Shown here in pieces: positions 11,916-21,243 of a DNA stretch of 64,000 nt; position 1 is the stretch's first letter, and each line of letters begins with the position of its first letter. Where the stretch lies: contig NZ_PYSY02000002.1 in NCBI RefSeq assembly GCF_003049685.1, positions 806,001-870,000 on the forward strand. Direction: 5' to 3'. Source of the stretch: Brucella pituitosa (GTDB lineage: Bacteria > Pseudomonadota > Alphaproteobacteria > Rhizobiales > Rhizobiaceae). The translations under genes were made by a program, and so were the position numbers. The notes beneath the pieces were generated by a model that searched no databases, was not told the DNA's origin, and was given only the letters and a program-made list of their open reading frames with translations.

Positions 11916-13610
11916 ATGTCATTTGTCGCCAAAGCCGTTTTTCGTTTCAGACATTCCCTTTCCGGCATCGGGCTGGCACTGGGTACTCTGCTTTTCGCAG
12001 CAGCTCTGACACCGAGCCTCGTTCCACGAACATATGTGATGCAAGGTATCTTGTGCGGCGTGGCATTTGGTTCTGGATATGGTCTTGGCGTTTTTTGGCG
12101 TTGGATCTGGCACTACCTTGAATTGCCTGAACCTCACGACCGTTTACGCAGCCGCGTTAATCTGGTCGTCGGTCTTATTTGTCTGGCCGTCGCGATAGCA
12201 GCACTTTACCTTTCAGCTGGCTGGCAGAACTCGGTGCGATCTGTAATGGGCATGGAGCCCGTGCCAAGCGCTTATCCCGCAAGCGTCTGTGGATTGGCTA
12301 TCGTTACCTTTCTGATCCTGTTGCTGTTGACGCGCGCGCTCATCTGGCTTGGGCACTACATTTCAGCAAAAATATACCGCGTTGTGCCACGAAGAGTGGC
12401 CAATGTGGTGGGGATAGCGCTGACCGTCGCCCTGATCTGGACGATTGCGAACGGCCTTCTTATTCAATCAACATTTGAGGTGCTTGATCGCTCGTTCCGT
12501 GAGTTTGACGCATTGATTGAGCCAGATCGTCCGCAACCCGTCGCGGCTGATAAAACCGGAAGCGCCGCGTCTCTCCTGAAATGGCAAGAACTGGGACGTG
12601 CCGGTCGTGAATTTGTAGCATCAGGGCCAACTGCTGACGAAATCTCGTCATTCACAGGGCGTCAGGCTGTGGACCCTATCCGGGTCTATGCCGGCCTGAA
12701 TGTGGCCGATCAGCCCAGGCAGCGTGCAGAACGCGCCCTTGAAGAACTTAAGCGCCAAAACGGGTTTGACCGTTCGATCCTTGTCATCATCACGCCGACA
12801 GGTACGGGTTGGGTTGATCCGGCGGCAATGGATGGCCTTGAATTTCTTCATGATGGCGATGTTGCCAGCATTGCTATGCAATACTCCTATCTCAACAGCC
12901 CGCTTTCGCTGCTTTTCCAGCCCGAATATGGAGCGGAAGCCTCACGTGCACTGTTTACAACGGTTTATAACTACTGGAAAACCCTGCCGAAAGACCAGCG
13001 TCCGCGCTTGTATCTCTATGGCCTCAGCCTCGGTGCAATGAACTCCGAAAAATCCATTGCCCTGTTTGAAATGCTGGCAGATCCGATCAACGGAGCATTA
13101 TGGAGTGGACCACCCTTCCCAAGCCGGGATTGGAAACAGATCACACGGGACCGAAATGCGGGTTCTCCAGAATGGCTGCCTGTTTTCCGGGACGGCTCTT
13201 TTGCCCGTTTCATGAACCAAAAAGGAGAAGCTCCTGGCAACGGTAACCGGTGGGGGCCGCTTCGTATCGTCTATTTGCAATATGCGAGCGACGCCGTGGT
13301 CTTCTTTGACAGTCACGCATTCTATCGCCAGCCGGAGTGGATGAACGCTCCACGCGGATTCGATGTTTCACCGCAATTGCGGTGGTATCCGGTGGTTACG
13401 ATGTTACAGCTCGCGTTGGATATGGCTTTCGCGACCACAACACCGTTGGGTTACGGTCATGTTTATGCGCCGGAACACTATGTAGATGCATGGATTGAAG
13501 TCGCAGATGTCGATGGCTGGAGCGAAGATCAGATCAGTCGGCTCAAGCAGTATCTGCATCATAAGATGACCGGCGAAGACGTTGAAGGATACGACCAGCG
13601 CGGTGGTTAG
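11916..13610 (+). CDS. Membrane alpha/beta-hydrolase family protein
   Basis: A 564-residue protein. The N-terminal half has five or six membrane spans (for example GIGLALGTLLFAAALTPSLV near residue 20, then spans near 45, 80, 125 and 175). The C-terminal half is a periplasmic or cytosolic hydrolase with PIRVYAGLN, VIITPTGTGWVDPAAMDGLE and LYLYGLSLGAMNSE, where GLSLG is the nucleophile elbow. This two-part layout is that of the alpha/beta-hydrolase family typified by Mycobacterium and rhizobial proteins (PF15420 plus PF10081). Its substrate is not known. It is transcribed alone, away from the tRNA. Confidence 0.8.
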   Translation: MSFVAKAVFRFRHSLSGIGLALGTLLFAAALTPSLVPRTYVMQGILCGVAFGSGYGLGVFWRWIWHYLELPEPHDRLRSRVNLVVGLICLAVAIAALYLSAGWQNSVRSVMGMEPVPSAYPASVCGLAIVTFLILLLLTRALIWLGHYISAKIYRVVPRRVANVVGIALTVALIWTIANGLLIQSTFEVLDRSFREFDALIEPDRPQPVAADKTGSAASLLKWQELGRAGREFVASGPTADEISSFTGRQAVDPIRVYAGLNVADQPRQRAERALEELKRQNGFDRSILVIITPTGTGWVDPAAMDGLEFLHDGDVASIAMQYSYLNSPLSLLFQPEYGAEASRALFTTVYNYWKTLPKDQRPRLYLYGLSLGAMNSEKSIALFEMLADPINGALWSGPPFPSRDWKQITRDRNAGSPEWLPVFRDGSFARFMNQKGEAPGNGNRWGPLRIVYLQYASDAVVFFDSHAFYRQPEWMNAPRGFDVSPQLRWYPVVTMLQLALDMAFATTTPLGYGHVYAPEHYVDAWIEVADVDGWSEDQISRLKQYLHHKMTGEDVEGYDQRGG

Positions 13611-13668
13611 AGCGCATCCCGAAAAGTGTGAAACGGTTTTCGGACAAAGATGAGCGTTAAAACAAATA
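13611..13668. repeat. Dispersed palindromic repeat (GCATCCCGAAAAGTG family)
   Basis: AGAGCGCATCCCGAAAAGTG then an imperfect inverse (CGGTTTTCGGACAAAGATG). The same unit recurs at 39838-39995 and 42354-42435. It forms a long hairpin just after the hydrolase stop codon. Confidence 0.7.
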
Positions 13669-13702
13669 TTTGGAGCATCTACGAATTACCTCCAAACAAA
13701 AA

Positions 13703-13730
13703 ACAGCCGCCCTTTTGAGGCGGCTGTTTT
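13703..13730. terminator. Bidirectional terminator
   Basis: ACAGCCGCC-CTTTTGA-GGCGGCTGT, a perfect 9-bp stem with A-rich and T-rich flanks on opposite sides. It serves the plus-strand hydrolase and the convergent BA14K gene. Confidence 0.85.
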
Positions 13731-13746
13731 CCGAAAGCTTAATTTA

Positions 13747-14271
13747 TCAACGGTAAGGCGAATAGCACTGCTGACGCGGACCGTTGTAAGGCTGGAACGT
13801 ATTGTCCGAAGCACGGTAGGACTTGTAGCGGTTATAGCACCACTGAACGTGGTTGTTGCTATAACGATAAACCGGCTGAGGCGCAGGCTGTGCAATCGCA
13901 CCGCCGATAATTGCACCAGCGCCGAAGGCTGCCAGTGGATACCACCAGCCATCATTGTGACGACGGTAGCCATTGCGATAGTGGTTATAGCCGCGATGAC
14001 CGTTCCAATAACCTGGGCGCGGGCGATGATTGCCGTTCCAGCCCGGACGACCTGGGCGATGGCCATTCCAACCTGGACGACCCGGACGATGACCATTCCA
14101 ATTGCCGTGACCACGGCGATCCCAACGGTCATTCCGAACCGGAACGACGTTATCGCTGCCAGCCACCTGAGCAGTGAGCAAGACCGGAGCAGCAGAAACT
14201 GGCGCCATCGCACCGATCATAAAAGTCGCGCCGATTAAGCCAACCATCATTTTTTTCAAGGTGTTAATCAT
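13747..14271 (-). CDS. BA14K-family secreted protein
   Basis: From ATG 14269-14271 (GGAGAAC 4 nt upstream), 174 residues. A signal peptide covers about residues 1-28 ([18 protein letters not shown] then APVSAAP). A repeat-rich middle part has Gly/Asn/Arg/His/Trp units ([10 protein letters not shown] repeated three times). A hydrophobic segment follows ([13 protein letters not shown]) and then the BA14K signature near the end: [19 protein letters not shown] then [13 protein letters not shown]14K proteins are Brucella immunoreactive antigens with lectin-like properties. Upstream in-frame Met codons (to 14352) are less likely starts. Confidence 0.9.
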   Translation of the reverse strand: MINTLKKMMVGLIGATFMIGAMAPVSAAPVLLTAQVAGSDNVVPVRNDRWDRRGHGNWNGHRPGRPGWNGHRPGRPGWNGNHRPRPGYWNGHRGYNHYRNGYRRHNDGWWYPLAAFGAGAIIGGAIAQPAPQPVYRYSNNHVQWCYNRYKSYRASDNTFQPYNGPRQQCYSPYR

Positions 14272-14614
14272 CTTGTTCTCCAGTTCAACTGCACACATCA
14301 TGGTCGATGTTAGATGAACGTGTGCTGAATGACAGCCAAGAATATATAGCACCCTATATATCTGGCAAGTGATGGGCCTGAGCTCAGCACAAACATAATT
14401 AATGCAAAACCAGCCTGGTGCCGATCCGGTGTCATGATAGCGAGTGCATTTTTCGAACCTGACGTATGAAATAGCATTTGCATTGGTCGGGATTCAAACG
14501 TCAAACTCTACCCACCAGGAATAAATGTGATTTTATTCGCAATTGCTGCCATTATCAGCTAACTTTACAACCTTCTAAAATGAGTTGTAACGGCGTGTGT
14601 GCGTTGGGGGTGTC
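14272..14614. other. Divergent intergenic region between BA14K and LOV-HK
   Basis: 343 bp with no supportable gene. It contains a TATATAGCACCCTATATA imperfect repeat at about 14343-14360, which may belong to the BA14K promoter, and an AT-rich stretch before the kinase gene. I see no clear regulator site. Confidence 0.5.
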
Positions 14615-16090
14615 GTGTCAACTGAATTAGAATCGGCCAGCAATTTCGCCTCGGACTTGATGTCAAAAGAGGCCAATCCATTTCTGGCTGCGGTGGAACA
14701 TACGCCGACGCCGATGCTGATCACCGATCCACGCTTGTTGGACAACCCAATCGTCTATGCGAACAAGGCCTTCCTGCAACTGACAGGCTATCTGCCAGAT
14801 GAAATCATCGGGAAAAATTGCAGGTTTCTGCAAGGCGTGGGAACGTCTCCCGAGCATGTGGCGAAAATCCGAGCCGCTTTGACGGCGGAAACATCCATCG
14901 ATGTCGACATATTGAACTATAAGAAATCTGGCGAGGCTTTTTGGAACAGACTGCATATTTCACCAGTCAAAGGCCCTGATGGCGCGCTTCAGCATTTTGT
15001 CTCAACTCAGCTTGATGTCACGCTCGAACTCAAACGGCTTGTCGAACTTCAACAAGAGCGAGACTCGCTATCCAATGAAACAAAACGCCGCCAGAACCAC
15101 CTCGATTACATCGTAGATGTTGCCAATATCGGCTATTGGACCCGTGATATGAAGACCGGCAACGTCACGGGTTCAGCTGAATGCCGTCGCATTTTTGGGT
15201 TCGAGGAAAGCGAACATATCCATTTTGACCAGATCATCGACATGGTAGTGCTCGAAGACAGAATGGCAGTGCTGCAGCAAACTGAAGAGGCCTTCGCGAC
15301 CGGCGAACCCTATTCCATGGAATATCGGATCGTAAACAGAGCCGGCGAAACCATATGGGTGGAAACACGTGCAAAAGCTCTGCTCGTTGAAAACCCGACA
15401 TTGCTTGGCGTGATGCTGGATGTCACTGAACGCAAGCAAACCGAAGCCGACAAAGCCCTCGTAACCCGCGAGATTTCTCACCGCTTCAAGAACTCGATGG
15501 CGATGGTGCAATCCATTGCTAACCAGACATTGCGCAATGCCAGCAATTCTGAGCAGGCAAGTCAGCTCTTCAACGAGCGTCTGCATGCGCTCGCCCAAGC
15601 ACATGATATGTTGCTTCAGGAAGACTGGGGCGGCGCGACCATCACGCAAATATCCAATATGGCGCTGGCTCCGTTCAACAGAACATTCGGCAACCGCATC
15701 CGCATGAGCGGCCCTTCGTTGTTCGTGAGTGACCGCGTGACAGTGTCACTTTCACTGGGGCTATATGAGCTTGCGACCAACGCCGTCAAATATGGCGCTC
15801 TATCCAATGAACACGGCAGCATCGATTTCAACTGGGACGTCGTCGATGATCAGGGTCAAAAGAAATTCCAGATGCGCTGGATAGAAACAAACGGACCGTC
15901 TGTCACGCGCCCGTCACACCGTGGTTTCGGCCAGCGCTTGTTACGCCTTGTGCTGGCGGAAGAACTGAAAGCACGATGCGATATTGATTTCGCCGCTTCA
16001 GGTCTGAAAATCAATGTTCTGGCACCGATCACCTCCGACGTGTTTCCTGGGTTCGACCACAAGATGAAATCAGGTCAATTGATCGCCTGA
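14615..16090 (+). CDS. Blue-light-activated LOV-HWE histidine kinase
   Basis: With the GTG start at 14615 the protein has 491 residues. A LOV domain (about residues 20-140) carries GKNCRFLQG, whose flavin-binding Cys is codon 69, the position known for Brucella LOV-HK; this decides the start over the GTG at 14597. A PAS domain follows (about 165-275), then an HWE kinase domain with the phospho-acceptor His near residue 289 ([17 protein letters not shown]), the N-box [12 protein letters not shown] and the G-box HRGFGQRLL. The Brucella orthologue is activated by light and increases virulence in macrophages. No response regulator gene is adjacent. Confidence 0.92.
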   Translation: MSTELESASNFASDLMSKEANPFLAAVEHTPTPMLITDPRLLDNPIVYANKAFLQLTGYLPDEIIGKNCRFLQGVGTSPEHVAKIRAALTAETSIDVDILNYKKSGEAFWNRLHISPVKGPDGALQHFVSTQLDVTLELKRLVELQQERDSLSNETKRRQNHLDYIVDVANIGYWTRDMKTGNVTGSAECRRIFGFEESEHIHFDQIIDMVVLEDRMAVLQQTEEAFATGEPYSMEYRIVNRAGETIWVETRAKALLVENPTLLGVMLDVTERKQTEADKALVTREISHRFKNSMAMVQSIANQTLRNASNSEQASQLFNERLHALAQAHDMLLQEDWGGATITQISNMALAPFNRTFGNRIRMSGPSLFVSDRVTVSLSLGLYELATNAVKYGALSNEHGSIDFNWDVVDDQGQKKFQMRWIETNGPSVTRPSHRGFGQRLLRLVLAEELKARCDIDFAASGLKINVLAPITSDVFPGFDHKMKSGQLIA

Positions 16091-16165
16091 GTTTGCTCGA
16101 CGGCAATGCACAGAGGCATTTTGCCATCTGGCAGAGGCGCAGAAAAAGCGCCATATGCTGCTATC

Positions 16166-16948
16166 ATGAACGATAGCTCCTCCCCCCATTTCACCGCCCG
16201 CACGGACGAACCATTATCCTCCACGCGCGATACAGCATCCGGTGGAACGCATTTCCTGCCTCTGACTGCGGATGCTCCGGCAGTTGAATGGCTGATTGCT
16301 GAGGGTTTGACCGATTATGAAGAGGCGCTTGCCTTCATGGAAGCGCGCGTTCAGGCCATTCGCGAAGGTACGGCAAATGAGCTTGTCTGGCTCGTTGAGC
16401 ACCCTTCGCTTTATACGGCTGGCACGAGTGCCCATGCAGAAGATCTGCTGACACCTGATCGTTTTCCGGTCTTTAACACCGGGCGTGGCGGCGAATACAC
16501 CTATCATGGTCCCGGCCAGCGCGTGGCTTATATCATGCTCGACCTCAAACGACGCCGTGAAGATGTGCGCGCGTTTGTAACGGCGCTTGAACAATGGATC
16601 GTCGAGACGCTTGCGCAATTCAACATCAGGGGTGAACGACGCGCAGATCGCGTTGGCGTATGGGTTGTGCGCCCTGAAAAGCCGCCACTTGCCAATGGCG
16701 GCATGTGCGAAGACAAGATCGCGGCTATCGGCATTCGGCTGCGTCGCTGGGTCAGTTTCCACGGCATTGCAATCAATGTCGAGCCGGAACTCGAACATTT
16801 CGGCGGCATCGTTCCTTGTGGCATCGCCGAATATGGCGTTACCAGTCTGGTCGATCTGGGGCTTCCAGTGACTATGGGCGACGTGGATGTCGCACTCGGC
16901 AAGGCCTTCGAAAGCGTTTTCGGCCCTCGTCAGACAAAGGGAAATTAG
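16166..16948 (+). CDS. lipB: Octanoyl-[acyl carrier protein]:protein octanoyltransferase
   Basis: LipB transfers octanoate from ACP to lipoyl domains, the first step of lipoate synthesis. From ATG 16166 the protein has 260 residues. Seen are [16 protein letters not shown], the glycine-rich [17 protein letters not shown] (substrate pocket), a lysine in [20 protein letters not shown], and the catalytic Cys in [16 protein letters not shown] start 60 bp upstream (16106) is also open. The N-terminal 30 residues ([14 protein letters not shown]) extend beyond usual LipB. It is transcribed singly. Confidence 0.95.
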   Translation: MNDSSSPHFTARTDEPLSSTRDTASGGTHFLPLTADAPAVEWLIAEGLTDYEEALAFMEARVQAIREGTANELVWLVEHPSLYTAGTSAHAEDLLTPDRFPVFNTGRGGEYTYHGPGQRVAYIMLDLKRRREDVRAFVTALEQWIVETLAQFNIRGERRADRVGVWVVRPEKPPLANGGMCEDKIAAIGIRLRRWVSFHGIAINVEPELEHFGGIVPCGIAEYGVTSLVDLGLPVTMGDVDVALGKAFESVFGPRQTKGN

Positions 16949-16988
16949 AGCATTTCTGATGATTCAACTTAATCTAGAAATGATCTAG
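16948..16988. repeat. Short palindromic intergenic repeat
   Basis: AGAGCATTTCTGATGATTCAACTTAATCTAGAAATGATCT resembles the AGAGCATTT unit seen at 27067 and can fold on itself. It lies between two convergent genes (lipB and the permease) and may help end transcription. Confidence 0.4.
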
Positions 16989-17935
16989 ACGGACTTCACG
17001 CGCCTCTCACGCATAAAGACATAGAAGCCCGATCCGACGATGATAAAGATGCCGAACCATTTCGACGGCGTTGGAAAATCACCGAAGACAATCAGTCCGA
17101 CCAGCACTGCATTGACGATTTCAAGATACTGGAATGGCGCAAGCATCGATGCAGGCGCAAGCTTGAACGCCTGCACGACCAGCAGATGACTGACGGTGCC
17201 AATCGTGCCCAGCAGAAGCAACAACAACCATGGTTGGAGGCTGTACGGGAGCGCGAAAGTCAGATCCTCGACACCGATGGCCGTGCCAAGCACCATAGCC
17301 AGACCTGCAAGAAAAGCACCGCCGATGCCTGCATAGAGTTGCATGACGACGGGGCTTTCCTTAGCGCCATATTTGCGATTCAGGATCAGATAGATTGCAA
17401 AGGTGACAGCGGTCGCCAAGGGCAGCAGTGATACTGCCCCGAAAATCTCAAAACTCGGCTGAATGACGATCATCGTACCGATCAGCCCGATGCCGACGGC
17501 ACTAAAACGACGCCAGCCAACCTTTTCTTTCAGAAACACAGCAGAAAGCAGCGTCAGGATCAGTGGTTCGGCGAAGAACACCGCCATGGCATCGGCCAGG
17601 GGCATATATTTGACCGCCGTGAAAAAGCATGTGCCACCAAACCCCATCAGGGCACCGCGAACCAGATTGCCGGTAAGATGCATCGTGCGCAAAGCTGTGA
17701 AGCCGCCCATGACGATCAACACCAGAAACATCAGCACGGACTGGATGAAAAATCGCATAAAGGTGACTGTTGCAGGCGGCATATTATCCATCATGGCAAG
17801 CCACTTGCCGATGGCATCCATAAGCGGCAGCAGCAACACCGAGAGCACCATGATTGCCATGCCCTTCACATGCGCTTCTACGCCAACTCTCGCACTGCCC
17901 TGCATTTCACCACTCGCAATTTTCTCACCACGCAT
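16985..17935 (-). CDS. EamA-family (DMT) permease
   Basis: A 316-residue inner-membrane protein with ten hydrophobic spans in two EamA repeats (about residues 25-155 and 175-305). Repeat 1 includes VLLLPLMDAIGKWLAMM and PLADAMAVFFAEPLILTLL; repeat 2 includes LAPASMLAPFQYLEIVNAVL, the usual sequence before the last spans. The substrate is not predictable. Start 17935 has a poor ribosome site; a Met 10 codons later (MQGSAR) is an alternative. Two more EamA proteins lie near 56 and 57 kb. Confidence 0.85.
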   Translation of the reverse strand: MRGEKIASGEMQGSARVGVEAHVKGMAIMVLSVLLLPLMDAIGKWLAMMDNMPPATVTFMRFFIQSVLMFLVLIVMGGFTALRTMHLTGNLVRGALMGFGGTCFFTAVKYMPLADAMAVFFAEPLILTLLSAVFLKEKVGWRRFSAVGIGLIGTMIVIQPSFEIFGAVSLLPLATAVTFAIYLILNRKYGAKESPVVMQLYAGIGGAFLAGLAMVLGTAIGVEDLTFALPYSLQPWLLLLLLGTIGTVSHLLVVQAFKLAPASMLAPFQYLEIVNAVLVGLIVFGDFPTPSKWFGIFIIVGSGFYVFMRERRVKSV

Positions 17936-18206
17936 TGCGCTTACGCGAATGGACTCTTCGTTTCCATCTTAATCAGCCTCAGAAAAGCGTGCGGTTTGAC
18001 TTTCGCCATGTTTCTGGTGCAAATCCCGTTGCGGACGAATAAAACCCTTTGATAAAGCCCGGCAAAAGCAGAACGTAAGGCGAACTTTAGTCGCCTTTCG
18101 TGAATTCCCGTGGCATCATCTATATGATTCGCAGACAGACTATTTTCGGCTTAAGCGTGCATGACGCTGCCCTCGTAGATTCAGACAGAAAGCTTTTCGG
18201 ACAAAG

Positions 18207-20315
18207 ATGGACGATAACGATCTCTTTTCCAGAGTAGTCAACAATGCCCGCGAACGGGTGCAGGAGCGACAGTCTGAAAAGGCTCCCGCCCCTCGACCTG
18301 TTGCGCAGCCGGCAGCGACACCGTTGCCATCTGCCCCAAAGCCCGCACCTGTTGCTACCAAGGCACCACCCGTCTCGTCGGGAAGCGATGATTATAACGC
18401 GTCATCTATTCGTGTCCTTGAAGGCTTGGAGCCGGTCCGTTTGCGCCCCGGCATGTATATTGGCGGCACGGACGAAAAGGCTCTGCATCACCTTTTTGCT
18501 GAAGTCATCGATAACTCGATGGACGAAGCGGTTGCAGGCCACGCCAACTTCATTGAAGTCAGTCTCGATGCTGAAGGCTTCCTGACTGTTAGCGACAATG
18601 GCCGCGGTATTCCGGTGGATGAGCACCCGCAGGTTCCGGGAAAATCCACGCTTGAAGTCATCATGACAAAGCTACATGCGGGCGGCAAGTTTGACGGCAA
18701 AGCCTATGAAACCTCCGGCGGTCTGCATGGCGTGGGTGTTTCGGTGGTCAACGCCCTTTCCGATGTTCTGGAAGTCGAAGTCGCACGCAATCGCCGCCTC
18801 TATCGTCAGCGCTTTTCGCGTGGCATTCCGCAGGGTGGTCTGGAAGATGCAGGCGAGGTGCATAACCGTCGCGGCACGCGTGTCCGCTTCCATCCAGACC
18901 CGGATATTTTTGGCAAAAGCGCCCATTTCGATCCGCACCGGCTTTATCGCATGGCGCGGTCGAAAGCCTATCTGTTTGGCGGCGTGGAAATCCGCTGGAG
19001 CTGCGACCCGGCTCTTCTCGACCCGAAAAAAGAAACGCCCGAAAAGGCCGTATTCCATTTCCCAGGTGGCCTGAAAGATTATCTTTCTGCGTCGCTGGGC
19101 AAAGAACATCAGGTTACGCGCGAGATTTTTGCAGGCCGTACTGAAAAACAAGGCGGGCATGGTGCAGTTGAATGGGCTGTATCGTGGTATGGCGGCGACG
19201 GCTTCGTGAATTCTTACTGTAATACGATCCCGACCGGCGATGGCGGCACGCACGAAGCAGGCTTACGCATTGCTTTGACGCGGGGCCTGAAAGCCTATGC
19301 AGAGTTGACCAACAACAAACGCGCTTCAATCATCACCACCGATGACGTGATGATTTCAGCGGCTGCCATGATGTCGGTTTTCATTCGCGAACCTGAATTC
19401 GTCGGACAGACCAAAGACAAGCTTGCGACGGTTGAAGCGCAGCGTATTGTGGAAAATGTCATCCGCGATCCGTTTGACCACTGGCTTACAGCTTCGCCAC
19501 AGGAAGCTTCACGCTTGCTCGACTGGGTTGTCGATCGCGCTGAAGAACGCCTGCGTCGCCGTCAGGAAAAGGAAACTGTCCGCAAAAGTGCTACGCGCAA
19601 GCTGCGCCTTCCCGGCAAGCTTGCCGACTGTACGCAGAACGCGGCGGCCGGTGCCGAACTGTTCATCGTCGAGGGTGACTCGGCTGGTGGTTCGGCGAAA
19701 CAGGCGCGCAATCGCTCCAATCAGGCGATCCTGCCACTGCGCGGCAAAATTCTGAACGTAGCGAGTGCAGGCCGCGAAAAGCTGACCGCAAACCAGCAGA
19801 TTGCCGATCTCGTGCAGGCGCTTGGTAGCGGTACGCGCAAGAATTATCGCGAAGATGACCTTCGCTATGATCGCGTCATCGTCATGACCGATGCTGACGT
19901 GGATGGCGCGCATATCGCATCGCTTCTGATTACATTCTTCTATCAGGAGATGCCGGACCTCATTCGTAACGGCCATCTCTATCTCGCCGTACCGCCGCTT
20001 TATCGTTTGAGCCAGGGCGGTAAAGTCGCTTATGCGCGCGATGATGCGCATAAGGACGAATTGCTTCGCACGCTGTTCACCGGACGCGGCAAGATTGAAA
20101 TCGGTCGCTTCAAAGGTCTTGGCGAGATGCGTGCCGAGCAGCTCAAGGAAACGACCATGGATCCCAAGAAACGCACGCTTCTGCGGGTACACGTCGATGA
20201 AGACTATATCGATGAGACGCGCAACACGGTCGATGATCTGATGGGCACAAAGCCGGAAGCCCGCTTCCGCTTCATTCAGGATCGTGCGGCCTTTGTGGAA
20301 GAGCTCGACATCTGA
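18207..20315 (+). CDS. parE: DNA topoisomerase IV subunit B
   Basis: A 702-residue type IIA topoisomerase B subunit. An extra Ala/Pro-rich N-terminus (residues 20-58) precedes the GHKL ATPase domain: EVIDNSMDEAVAG (N-box), SDNGRGIPVD (G1) and GGLHGVGVSVVNALS. The TOPRIM domain has FIVEGDSAGGSAKQARNR and the DxD metal motif in VMTDADVDGAHI. The length and the lack of the long GyrB insert fit ParE. With ParC it decatenates replicated chromosomes. It is monocistronic here, and no parC gene is nearby. Confidence 0.95.
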   Translation: MDDNDLFSRVVNNARERVQERQSEKAPAPRPVAQPAATPLPSAPKPAPVATKAPPVSSGSDDYNASSIRVLEGLEPVRLRPGMYIGGTDEKALHHLFAEVIDNSMDEAVAGHANFIEVSLDAEGFLTVSDNGRGIPVDEHPQVPGKSTLEVIMTKLHAGGKFDGKAYETSGGLHGVGVSVVNALSDVLEVEVARNRRLYRQRFSRGIPQGGLEDAGEVHNRRGTRVRFHPDPDIFGKSAHFDPHRLYRMARSKAYLFGGVEIRWSCDPALLDPKKETPEKAVFHFPGGLKDYLSASLGKEHQVTREIFAGRTEKQGGHGAVEWAVSWYGGDGFVNSYCNTIPTGDGGTHEAGLRIALTRGLKAYAELTNNKRASIITTDDVMISAAAMMSVFIREPEFVGQTKDKLATVEAQRIVENVIRDPFDHWLTASPQEASRLLDWVVDRAEERLRRRQEKETVRKSATRKLRLPGKLADCTQNAAAGAELFIVEGDSAGGSAKQARNRSNQAILPLRGKILNVASAGREKLTANQQIADLVQALGSGTRKNYREDDLRYDRVIVMTDADVDGAHIASLLITFFYQEMPDLIRNGHLYLAVPPLYRLSQGGKVAYARDDAHKDELLRTLFTGRGKIEIGRFKGLGEMRAEQLKETTMDPKKRTLLRVHVDEDYIDETRNTVDDLMGTKPEARFRFIQDRAAFVEELDI

Positions 20316-20395
20316 TCGGGTTCAATCGGGTGGTAATACGTGAAAATACAGATGGCAACTCATCAACAATGAGCTGCCGTTTCTCTGTAAAAAGA

Positions 20396-20578
20396 TCAAC
20401 TTTTCACATCAATCCCAAGCCTGCTCTCAATCTCTTCGGTGGATTCTTTGACAAAAAACGTGAGGTCCGTGCTCAGCGTTACGATGCGGGTTCCCGTCCC
20501 ATATGCATTATAGGAAAGAACGTGGTTGAAATTCACTGCAACCCGTTCGCCACTGACATCCGTAAGCATGATCCACAT
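20396..20578 (-). CDS. Small conserved hypothetical protein, FlbD-like pattern
   Basis: A 60-residue protein, MWIMLTDVSGERVAVNFNHV then TRIVTLSTDLTFFVKESTEE. The order Ile-x-Leu-Thr, Gly, Asn, Thr-x-Ile-x-Leu and VKES-x-E resembles the tiny FlbD/SwrD family, known from flagellar operons elsewhere, but there are no flagellar genes here. An AGGAGGAGG site lies 5 nt before ATG 20578, which makes it a convincing gene. Treat the family link as tentative. Confidence 0.55.
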   Translation of the reverse strand: MWIMLTDVSGERVAVNFNHVLSYNAYGTGTRIVTLSTDLTFFVKESTEEIESRLGIDVKS

Positions 20579-20702
20579 AAGCCCCTCCTCCTGAAAATAG
20601 TTGCTATAGAAGAGGATAGGAGCGCGTCTTGAAATGGCAATGCCCGCTTAGAGCGGGTCGCATTTCTTTATATCCATGTGGCACGTTTTAAGTCATTGTT
20701 TT

Positions 20703-20759
20703 CAAGCATGTCTTTATCCCAAAACCGGTTCCCACTTTTGGGCGACATGCTTTAGAGCT
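20703..20759. repeat. Dispersed palindromic repeat (AAGCATGTC family)
   Basis: AAGCATGTCTTTATCCCAAA followed by its near inverse ending GACATGCTTTAGAGCT. It overlaps the end of the GNAT gene and supplies its TAA stop (20752-20754). It is related to 42440-42500 and 50751-50809. Confidence 0.75.
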
Positions 20760-21243
20760 TTACCTGCATTCTGACTTTATCGACATTGCGACCAAAGCTC
20801 TCGGACCATTCTTCGCTGCGGTGATAGGTCCTGAACCCTGCTTTTTCATACAGCCCGATTGCCGGAAGATTATCGGCATGGGTGCCTATTTCGGCTTCCG
20901 CAAAACCATCGAGAACAATCTGCACCATCAGCGCGCCAAGCAATGCGCCACCCAATCCCTGGCCATGGTGGGCGGGATTAACCCAGAGGTCGGAAATATA
21001 GTTTGATTTCGGGACGCGCGCACCCCAACCGCAAATCTCACCGTCTAGCGATGCGACCAGAACGCCATCTGCATTCTCGTTCAGATCACGCAGGAATTTC
21101 GCTTTAAGCACAGACCGACTTTCATCCGTCAGCTCAATGTCTCGCGCCGCAGTTTGCCATGCACGAACGGCTAGTTCAGCCATAAAAACAAACTCGCCGG
21201 ACATTTCTGCCCGGCGAATGAGAGGTTCAGATTTTACCACCAT
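20752..21243 (-). CDS. GNAT-family N-acetyltransferase
   Basis: A 163-residue acetyltransferase fold. Motif A is [21 protein letters not shown] (R/QxxGxG/A as HHGQGLGGA), and the C-terminal motif is [19 protein letters not shown]. It overlaps the end of gatA by 10 bp on the same strand, so it is probably the last gene of the gatC-GNAT-gatA-GNAT run. The substrate cannot be named. A dispersed repeat forms its 3' end. Confidence 0.85.
   Translation of the reverse strand: MVVKSEPLIRRAEMSGEFVFMAELAVRAWQTAARDIELTDESRSVLKAKFLRDLNENADGVLVASLDGEICGWGARVPKSNYISDLWVNPAHHGQGLGGALLGALMVQIVLDGFAEAEIGTHADNLPAIGLYEKAGFRTYHRSEEWSESFGRNVDKVRMQVKL

Noticed and set aside
14597-14614. Upstream GTG start for the LOV kinase
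   Set aside because: The start at 14615 places the photoactive Cys at residue 69, as in the known Brucella protein.
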